Positions 44,521-50,119 of a stretch of 50,119 bases of DNA are shown here, piece by piece. Source of the stretch: an uncultured Lachnospiraceae bacterium (GTDB lineage Bacteria; Bacillota; Clostridia; Lachnospirales; Lachnospiraceae). The position numbers were made by a program, and so were the translations under genes. The stretch covers positions 1-50,119 of the forward strand of contig CANDKY010000013.1 in NCBI GenBank assembly GCA_947385425.1, written 5' to 3'. The notes under the pieces are model-generated. The model did no database searches, was not told the origin of the DNA, and saw only the letters and a list, made by a program, of their open reading frames with translations. Positions within the stretch are counted from its first letter, which is position 1. Each line of letters opens with the position of its first letter.

Positions 44521-45554
44521 ACGTGCTGCCAGGAAAGTGGTGTCCCCCGCGCGATATCCCCCCGTGCCTTCTTCCCCAGCACTTCTTCATAGTACATCGG
44601 GGACATGCCGAAAGCGGGCCGGATGGAACGCATATTTTCTTCCGTGAAAACCTCCCCGGCCTTCATATCCTTTACCACAAACAGGGATCTGCCCTCTTCC
44701 CTGCTCCTTTCCTGTTTCTCCGTCAGCTCATAAGTCACCTTGCCCAATGCCTTTTCCACGATACGCACTTCCTCCGCCATCCGCTTAAATTCGGCCGGCT
44801 CCATGGAAAACGCCGCATCCGGCCCTCCATCCGCCCTTGACAGCGTGAAGTGTTTTTCTATCATCCTTGCCCCCAGCGCGACACTGGCAACCGCCACCGC
44901 AGTTCCCATACTGTGATCCGACAGCCCTGTCAGACAGCCAAACACCTGCGCCATATTAGGAATCACTTTAATATTCATATCTTCGTACGGCGTAGGATAT
45001 GTGGAAGTGCATTTTAACAAAATAATCTGGTTATTCCCTTCCTCCCTGCATACCCGCACCGCCCTCTCAATATCCTCCAGACGGGCAATGCCCGTAGCCA
45101 TAATCACCGGTTTTCCCAGCTTCGCAATCTTGCGTATCAACGGGATATCCCTTATTTCAAAGGAAGCCACCTTATAAGCCGGCATCCCCATCTCCTCCAT
45201 AAAATCCACCGCCGTAGAATCAAACGGGGAAGAAAAACACTCCATTCCCAGTTCATTGGCCAGCTTCATCAGCTTCGGCTGCCACTCCCAGGGCGTATAA
45301 GCCTCCTGGTACAGCTTATAAAAAGTAGTCCCGTCCCAGATCGTCCCCTGTTTAATCTGGAAAAAATCGTTATCACAATCCATGGTAATCGTATCCGATG
45401 TATAAGTCTGCAGTTTTACCGCATCCGCCCCCGCTTCCTTCGCCGCACGGACCAACGCCTCCGCCCGGCCGTAATCCTGTAAGTGGTTCGCCGATAACTC
45501 CGCTACAATAAATGTCCTTTCCCCTTCCCCTAAATTACGCTTCCCGATTTTCAT
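44514..45554 (-). CDS. pseI: Pseudaminic acid synthase
   Basis: This 346-residue NeuB-family enzyme condenses phosphoenolpyruvate with 2,4-diacetamido-2,4,6-trideoxy-L-altrose to form pseudaminic acid. The N-terminal TIM barrel has FIVAELSANHLQDYGRA, AVKLQTYTSDTITMD, CFSSPFDSTAVDF, LKCTSTYPTPYEDMNI, LSDHSMGTAVAVASVALGARMIEKHFTLSRADGG, and a C-terminal antifreeze-like (SAF) domain from about 285 (SLFVVKDMKAGEVFTEENMRS). YPTPYEDMNI, FSMEPAEF and overall layout fit PseI better than NeuB or LegI. SD AGGAG is part of the end of a hairpin module; the stop lies in the 139-bp repeat. Confidence 0.9.
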   Translation of the reverse strand: MKIGKRNLGEGERTFIVAELSANHLQDYGRAEALVRAAKEAGADAVKLQTYTSDTITMDCDNDFFQIKQGTIWDGTTFYKLYQEAYTPWEWQPKLMKLANELGMECFSSPFDSTAVDFMEEMGMPAYKVASFEIRDIPLIRKIAKLGKPVIMATGIARLEDIERAVRVCREEGNNQIILLKCTSTYPTPYEDMNIKVIPNMAQVFGCLTGLSDHSMGTAVAVASVALGARMIEKHFTLSRADGGPDAAFSMEPAEFKRMAEEVRIVEKALGKVTYELTEKQERSREEGRSLFVVKDMKAGEVFTEENMRSIRPAFGMSPMYYEEVLGKKARGDIARGTPLSWQHVM

Positions 45555-45561
45555 TTTTCTT

Positions 45562-45787
45562 CTCCTATTCCAGTACCGCTTTTACCCAATCAGAGCCTTC
45601 CCCCACAGAAGAATTCCTGCCCCTAATGCTGGTCAGTAATTCTTCTGGGCTCTGCTTGGGTAAAAGCTGTTTTCCAGTACCGCCAATCCCCCTCCAGAGC
45701 CCACTCCCTGCAGAAGAATTCCTGCCCTTAATGCCGGTCAGTAATTCTTCTGGGCTCTTCCGGGGCATTGGCTGTTTTCCGGTACCG
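45562..45787 (-). repeat. Two tandem intercistronic hairpin modules between pseF and pseI
   Basis: Copy A (45579-45666) has outer stem CTTTTACCCA/TGGGTAAAAG; copy B (45683-45771) has CCAATCCCC/GGGGCATTGG. Both share AGAGCC/GGGCTCT and a central AGAAGAATT/AATTCTTCT stem. The spacers CTGTTTTCCAGTACCG (45667-45682) and CTGTTTTCCGGTACCG (45772-45787) are constant, giving a 104-bp period. Outer stems differ in sequence but stay paired. On the transcribed strand the array ends CGGTACTGGAATAGGAG, the SD of pseI, while its start is read as the C-terminus of PseF. Confidence 0.88.
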
Positions 45788-46472
45788 CTTTCACCATCAT
45801 TTGGTATTTGATTTCTGCCAGTTTCCAATCTGAGGGGTTGTCAATGTCCTGCACTTCCATTTCGGACACCTCCATCGGCACATAGCCGTCCGGCAAGTCC
45901 CCCCTGCATGCCCGGTAACGTTCCACATGATAACAGTAAAACTGCCCGCAGTCGTGATACATCTTTTCCAAATCCTGGGAGCGCTTCATGGCATTTTCCG
46001 GGTAGCAGTACTGCAGCCTGCCATCCCGCACTGCCATCCCTCTCTGCGGCGGAAAGGAAAAGCCCACCACGGGCATAACCCCTGAAGCATCTTTTTCTTT
46101 TAAAAGAGCCATTGCTTCCCTCAGCTTCTGTGCCGTGACAAACGGCGCTGTCGGGTAAATGCAGGCCATATATTCAAATTTCCTGCCCCGTTTTTCGTAT
46201 TCTTCCAGCACTTCCATCAGCACATCATCCGTAGTGGCGTAGTCATTCGCTGTGGCCTGGCTTCTCATAAAAGGCACCGCCGCGCCTGCCTTTCCGGCAA
46301 TGTCCGCTATCTCCCCATCATCCGTAGACACCATGACTTCCTCAAATAACCCGGAGGAAAGCGCCGCTTCGATAGAATAGCAGACAATCGGTCTGCCCAA
46401 AAATTCTTTCTTATTTTTACCCGGTATTCTTTTGCTGCCGCCCCGGGCCGTTATGATCGCTATTGAACCCAT
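45738..46472 (-). CDS. pseF: Pseudaminic acid cytidylyltransferase
   Basis: This 244-residue CMP-sugar synthetase activates pseudaminic acid with CTP. IAIITARGGSKRIPGKNKKEFLG is the nucleotide-binding motif; VMVSTDDGEIADIAGKAGA and YMACIYPTAPFV follow, and RSQDLEKMYHDCGQFYCY is characteristic of PseF rather than NeuA. The last 15 or so residues (VPENSQCPGRAQKNY) are encoded by the first hairpin module, so the natural C-terminus has probably been replaced or extended by the repeat. The ATG has AAAAGGACGG upstream. Confidence 0.9.
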   Translation of the reverse strand: MGSIAIITARGGSKRIPGKNKKEFLGRPIVCYSIEAALSSGLFEEVMVSTDDGEIADIAGKAGAAVPFMRSQATANDYATTDDVLMEVLEEYEKRGRKFEYMACIYPTAPFVTAQKLREAMALLKEKDASGVMPVVGFSFPPQRGMAVRDGRLQYCYPENAMKRSQDLEKMYHDCGQFYCYHVERYRACRGDLPDGYVPMEVSEMEVQDIDNPSDWKLAEIKYQMMVKAVPENSQCPGRAQKNY

Positions 46473-46499
46473 AGTCCGTCCTTTTCCTGTTTTACCTGC

Positions 46500-48914
46500 T
46501 CAAAGCTCCAGAATTGCCTGTGCGATCCGTTCAGCCCCCCTGCCGTCTGTCACACTATGCAATGCCTTCCGCATATGTTCCTGCAGCTTCACATCACCAA
46601 GAACCCTCTTTAACCCATCACAGATCCTCCGGATACATCCGGATCTGTCTTCTCTGATATCCCCTGCAAACAGCATTCTGTCCTCTGCTGCAAAAAACTC
46701 GCTGTCATACTGCTGGTTATCCGCGCTGACAAAGAAAACCGTCGGTACTCCCATCGCGCTTAATTCAAACAGCATCGTACCCGCCGCCGAAACCGCCGCA
46801 CAGCATGCTTCCATCAATTCTGACATATTCCTTACTTCCCTGTGGAGCCTGATATTCGGATACCCTGCGGCCAGCCGTTCCAACTCTTCTTTTCGGTTGT
46901 GGAACTTTCCTACCACCGTATGGAAAATAACACCCTGAAACCCCTCGTCCGCCGCTGCCCCGGCCAATATCCCCCAGAGCGCATCATATCTGTCCCCGCC
47001 GCCTGAACTTATTAAGATATGCCTCACTTCCTGGCCGGGTTCTTTTCCGGGCATTTCCCAGGCGCCGGTTTCCTTGCCTGTTTCTTTCCCTGCTTCTTCC
47101 TTCCCGTAAAACCTGCTTTCACCCGTCTCTCCGGCAGTTTCTTCCTGCGCCCGCCGTTCCGGGGAGTTCTTCCCACTGCCCTCCCCCCCGGGTATTATCC
47201 TCCTGCTGTCCCCCCTGGCCTGCCTGTCAAACTCATCCCTGAGCGGTACATAAGATGTCCCCAGCAGAAGCTTTGCCTTCCCATGATAAGCCTCCCCGTA
47301 AGGGAAACGCACCTGGTAAGCATTATAGTTTACCAACATGTCCACCGGGTAAATCCCGTCAAAACAATCATCTATATATATAAGTTTGCACAAGTCTTTC
47401 AATCTTTCAAAATAATCCGCGCTTACCTGGTAAGAATCTACCAACAGTTTTTTACATCCTGTTCTTTTTAATTCCTTCCGCAGCAGAAAAATTTCATCCT
47501 CCATATGTTTCCAATCGCTCTGCAGGCAGACCATATCCATCCCGGCCTGATCCAGCCACTCCCGGCCGTATTCATCCGCTGTAAAAAACACCACCCGGGC
47601 GCCCCTGCGTTTCAACTGCCTGGCTATTGTAATACAGCGCATCACATGCCCCGTTGCCACCGTCTCATTGGCATCCGCCCGGATACCGACTACCGGCAGG
47701 AAACCGCCGCTCCCTTCCGTCCACATAGTTCCCGCCGCCTGCCGCTCATACTCCTCCATTACCTCGGCAATCCGGCGCATCTCTTCCATTCCGTACCTCT
47801 GATCCATCGGAAGGGCCAGAATATGCCCGTAAATATAAGTTTCATCCTCTGATAAATCCCCCCCGTTTTCCGTCCCCACCGGCCAGAGTACAGGCGCATA
47901 AATATCCCGTTCCCGCAGATATTCCTGCAATTTCTCCCGCTCTTTCACATAAACCGCAAAATACAACGGGGCCGCCCCCTCTTCCCGTGTACTCCCCGTC
48001 CCCATGCCTGCCCCTTCCTCTCCCATTTGCAGGACAGGGGAAAACCGGGTCTTACCGCACAGCTTCCCATACAAATAACGGTAATTCTCACGCCTGCGCT
48101 CTTTCGCCGCTTCCTCATCTGTCTCCTTTAAAATATGCTCTGCCGTATGTGACAATCCCGTTATCCCCTGATAACGATCTAATTCCCCTTCCGCTTCCCG
48201 GTTTTTTTCCAAGAACTTTGCTTTTATTTTCTGCCTTTCCTCCAAGCTTTTGGAAACCGAAACACTACTGCCTGCCCCGTTTAAATACCTCCATTTTTCC
48301 TCCAGGGCTTCCAGCCGCATTTTGACATAAGCCGCCTCCCCCTCCAGCCATTTATCGGGAATCCATTCTTTTGAAGCCACAAATCCGCCGTCCGGCACCG
48401 GATACCACTTCCGTAAGCTTCCCACCACATAATCTGCCTCCGCGCCGGCGCCGTCCAGATAATAGGATTGGGTCACATCCTCCATTATGCATATCCCCTG
48501 TGCCTTCCACCCCCGGAACAAAGGCCGCACCGCCTTCCATGTATCCACACCATAATATGGATGGATAAAGAGCAGCCCCGGCCTAACCTCATCTATCCGC
48601 CTGCACAATTCCTCCGCCCTTACCGCCAGCCTCTTATCTATATGGTAAAAATGAAGTTCCCACCCTGCCCGCACGAAAGGGATAAAAACGGAATCGCACA
48701 TATACGCCGGCAAAAGGCACCGCTTAGGGATATCCTCCCTGTGCTCTTCCAGGCTTTTAAGGGCCAACGCTATCGCCTCCCTGCAGGAGGCCGTATAGAC
48801 ACAATATTCCTTCCCATACTTCCTTACCTCCGCCAGGGATAATTTCCCGCCGTCTTCTGCCCCTGCCGTTTCTGCAAGTGCCGGATTCACTTCATATATG
48901 CTCCCTATTTCCAT
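46500..48914 (-). CDS. Fusion: DegT-like PLP domain plus PseG UDP-sugar hydrolase
   Basis: The 804-residue protein has an N-terminal aminotransferase-fold domain (about 1-400): CVYTASCREAIALAL, CIMEDVTQSYYLDGAG with D146, and GSLRKWYPVPDGGFV with the putative PLP lysine K169. Residues about 407-804 are PseG, which hydrolyses UDP-2,4-diacetamido-2,4,6-trideoxy-L-altrose: GIRADANETVATGHVMRCITIARQL (catalytic H423), YIDDCFDGIYPVDMLVNY, LISSGGGDRYD and MLFELSAMGVPTVFFVSADNQ. A Gly/Glu/Lys-rich insert (about 565-630) splits the PseG part. The PLP domain is not a typical PseC and its reaction is unknown. The ATG at 48912-48914 has SD AAGGTAAGG, 8 nt after the GT2 stop. Confidence 0.87.
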   Translation of the reverse strand: MEIGSIYEVNPALAETAGAEDGGKLSLAEVRKYGKEYCVYTASCREAIALALKSLEEHREDIPKRCLLPAYMCDSVFIPFVRAGWELHFYHIDKRLAVRAEELCRRIDEVRPGLLFIHPYYGVDTWKAVRPLFRGWKAQGICIMEDVTQSYYLDGAGAEADYVVGSLRKWYPVPDGGFVASKEWIPDKWLEGEAAYVKMRLEALEEKWRYLNGAGSSVSVSKSLEERQKIKAKFLEKNREAEGELDRYQGITGLSHTAEHILKETDEEAAKERRRENYRYLYGKLCGKTRFSPVLQMGEEGAGMGTGSTREEGAAPLYFAVYVKEREKLQEYLRERDIYAPVLWPVGTENGGDLSEDETYIYGHILALPMDQRYGMEEMRRIAEVMEEYERQAAGTMWTEGSGGFLPVVGIRADANETVATGHVMRCITIARQLKRRGARVVFFTADEYGREWLDQAGMDMVCLQSDWKHMEDEIFLLRKELKRTGCKKLLVDSYQVSADYFERLKDLCKLIYIDDCFDGIYPVDMLVNYNAYQVRFPYGEAYHGKAKLLLGTSYVPLRDEFDRQARGDSRRIIPGGEGSGKNSPERRAQEETAGETGESRFYGKEEAGKETGKETGAWEMPGKEPGQEVRHILISSGGGDRYDALWGILAGAAADEGFQGVIFHTVVGKFHNRKEELERLAAGYPNIRLHREVRNMSELMEACCAAVSAAGTMLFELSAMGVPTVFFVSADNQQYDSEFFAAEDRMLFAGDIREDRSGCIRRICDGLKRVLGDVKLQEHMRKALHSVTDGRGAERIAQAILEL

Positions 48915-48922
48915 ACAATTCC

Positions 48923-49951
48923 TTACCTTCCCCGCGCTTTCCGCCATCTTCTGTATGCCCACAGTGCTTTATAATACAACATAAAAAGCAGCGTAGACTT
49001 CTGCTGCATCCGGATCAGTTTCCTTTCCTCCGCGTGGGTGCGTGCCAGATAATAGGGATTCTGCTCAAAATCCGGAAAGGTCTGCTTCATTTCTTTTCCC
49101 ATTGCCTTCACAAAACCATATTTCGTCTTTCCCACGCCTGCCATATAAGTAAACAGCGTATTGATGTAAAACAGAAGCGTAAAACTATATTCCAGTTCCG
49201 GCACGTAATCTTCGTAATATCCGTGCCTTTTCGCCTCCCCCAGCATCAGCCGTCCCGCTTCCATACGGTCTTCGCATCTTTTTTCGGAAATCGTATGTAC
49301 CGTGGACGTGTCATGCTGATAATAATAATATAGAGGTTCCTCTATATATTCAAAATGTTCCGCCAGCACCAGATAGGAATTGCCCAGGGCATTGTCTTCA
49401 TAGAAAATATCTTCCGGGAACCAAAGCTTGTGTTCCAGAATCATAGAACGCCGGAAAATCTTTACCACCAGGCTGCCGCCGTCCAATATCAGGCTCCGCC
49501 GTCTCTCTTCATTCAAAATACCGCTCTGGCTGCGCTTATTGTTCGGGACCACCTGCCCTACCTTCATCGAATGCTCTTGCGTCAGGCTGTAATCGCATCC
49601 CGCCAGATCCGCCCCGGCCGCCTCTGCCCGGGCAACCAGCCGCTCATACATATCCTCCGCGATCCAGTCGTCACTGTCAATAAAACCTATCCAGTCGCCC
49701 TTTGCCAGCTTCAGCCCGATGTTCTTCGCCCCGCCCTGATGCCTGTTCACCTCCGAGTGGACTGCATGGAATTTATCCGGGTAACACTTCTCATAATTTT
49801 GTAATATCGACAGGGAATTGTCCGTAGAACAATCATCCACCGCTATTATTTCATAATCCTGTATCGTCTGGCGGACAAGGGAATCAAGACAGTATTCCAG
49901 CTTTCCGTCCGCCGCCATATTATAAACCGGAACAATAATACTAAGCTTCAT
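48923..49951 (-). CDS. Glycosyltransferase family 2
   Basis: A 342-residue GT2 (GT-A fold). KLSIIVPVYNM, IIAVDDCSTDNSL, QGGAKNIGLKLAKGDWIGFIDSDDWI with the DSDD metal motif, and DIFYEDNALGNSYL (ED base region) are all present; the C-terminal 100 residues are helical and basic, suggesting membrane-surface association. Donor and acceptor are unknown. The ATG at 49949-49951 follows SD GGAGGGAAC, which is continuous with a hairpin module; the longer in-frame extension is encoded by that module and is rejected. Confidence 0.88.
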   Translation of the reverse strand: MKLSIIVPVYNMAADGKLEYCLDSLVRQTIQDYEIIAVDDCSTDNSLSILQNYEKCYPDKFHAVHSEVNRHQGGAKNIGLKLAKGDWIGFIDSDDWIAEDMYERLVARAEAAGADLAGCDYSLTQEHSMKVGQVVPNNKRSQSGILNEERRRSLILDGGSLVVKIFRRSMILEHKLWFPEDIFYEDNALGNSYLVLAEHFEYIEEPLYYYYQHDTSTVHTISEKRCEDRMEAGRLMLGEAKRHGYYEDYVPELEYSFTLLFYINTLFTYMAGVGKTKYGFVKAMGKEMKQTFPDFEQNPYYLARTHAEERKLIRMQQKSTLLFMLYYKALWAYRRWRKARGR

Positions 49952-50119
49952 GTTCCCTCCATTCCAGTTCCGCGTTAGGTGCAAAAATGTCCCACACAGG
50001 GAAGAATTTCCGGTCACATCCGTGCCCTGAAATCCTTCCGGACATTTTTCCTCCTAACGCTGTTTTCCAGTTCCGCGTTAGGTGCAAAAATGTCCCACAC
50101 AGGGAAGAATTTCCGGTCA
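49952..50119 (-). repeat. Tandem intercistronic hairpin modules upstream of the GT2 gene (cut by the window edge)
   Basis: Copy 1 spans 49973-50059, with stems CGTTAGG/CCTAACG and AAAAATGTCC/GGACATTTTT, and an inner GGGAAGAATTTC/GAAATCCTTCC pairing. The constant spacer CTGTTTTCCAGTTCCG (50060-50075) follows and copy 2 starts at 50076, identical to copy 1 over all 44 visible bases; the period is 103 bp. On the transcribed strand the end CGGAACTGGAATGGAGGG contains the SD of the GT2 gene. The inner part resembles the module at 32.2 kb, but the outer stem differs. Confidence 0.85.

Noticed and set aside
44514-45554. Legionaminic or N-acetylneuraminic acid synthase (LegI/NeuB) instead of PseI
   Set aside because: The neighbouring cytidylyltransferase has the PseF-type RSQDLEKMYHDCGQFY motif, a PseG domain is adjacent, and no NeuC/LegG epimerase is present.
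45565-45828. An 87-codon minus-strand frame between pseI and pseF
   Set aside because: It is made of the two tandem hairpin modules (the SPEELLT..GRNSS segment is repeated because the DNA is repeated) and overlaps pseF in another frame.

Overview
The window reads as chromosomal DNA of a Gram-positive anaerobe of the Clostridia, most likely Lachnospiraceae. This is inferred from protein-family flavour (a DUF6020-like membrane protein, a CtkA/HipA-like kinase with a small partner protein), strong Shine-Dalgarno (SD) sequences, and abundant extragenic palindromes. Every convincing gene is on the minus strand, so transcription runs from high to low coordinates. I saw no rRNA, tRNA, transposase or phage gene.

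Region 1 (about 1-9970) is a complete type I-E CRISPR-Cas locus in canonical order: cas3, cse1/casA, cse2/casB, cas7e, cas5e, cas6e, cas1, cas2, then a short AT-rich leader and the leader-proximal end of an array that leaves the window on the left. Cas2 is fused to a DnaQ/DEDDh-type exonuclease domain in which three of the five catalytic positions are replaced (H130, H216, R270). A 0.19-kb palindromic MITE-like element with a putative target-site duplication sits between casA and casB.

Region 2 (about 10.1-37.5 kb) is a surface-polysaccharide locus. It holds a Vi-antigen-type pair (TviB-like dehydrogenase, TviC/WbpP-like epimerase: UDP-GlcNAc to UDP-GalNAcA); a Pgl-like lipid-linked 4-amino-sugar module (PglF-like dehydratase, PglE-like aminotransferase, PglC-like phosphosugar transferase, ATP-grasp enzyme, GT4), with a separate formyltransferase; a WecE-like aminotransferase with an unusual N-acetyltransferase/ArnC-type glycosyltransferase fusion; a Wzy/WaaL-type protein; four large GT-C-like membrane proteins; an O-acyltransferase; GtrA; and a PglK-like ABC flippase with a recognisable promoter.

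Region 3 (about 37.7-38.9 kb) is a small, AT-richer HipA/CtkA-like kinase plus a 71-residue partner, probably a toxin-antitoxin-like insertion.

Region 4 (about 39-50 kb) holds an UlaG-like hydrolase, a ChbG/YdjC (NaxD-like) deacetylase overlapping a GtrB-like transferase, and a pseudaminic-acid branch: PseI, PseF, a DegT-like/PseG fusion, an ATP-grasp ligase, a GT52-like putative nonulosonate transferase and a GT2. PseB, PseC and PseH are not recognisable here and may lie beyond the right edge.

The most unusual non-coding feature is a set of intercistronic hairpin modules. On the transcribed strand each starts with AAAACAG near the stop codon of one gene, forms a long stem, and ends in CGGnACTGGAAT, which in three cases runs into the SD of the next gene. 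The outer stems differ between copies but stay paired, and copies are tandem at 45.6 and 50.0 kb. A second hairpin family is tandemly triplicated with a 139-bp period at 44.1-44.5 kb.
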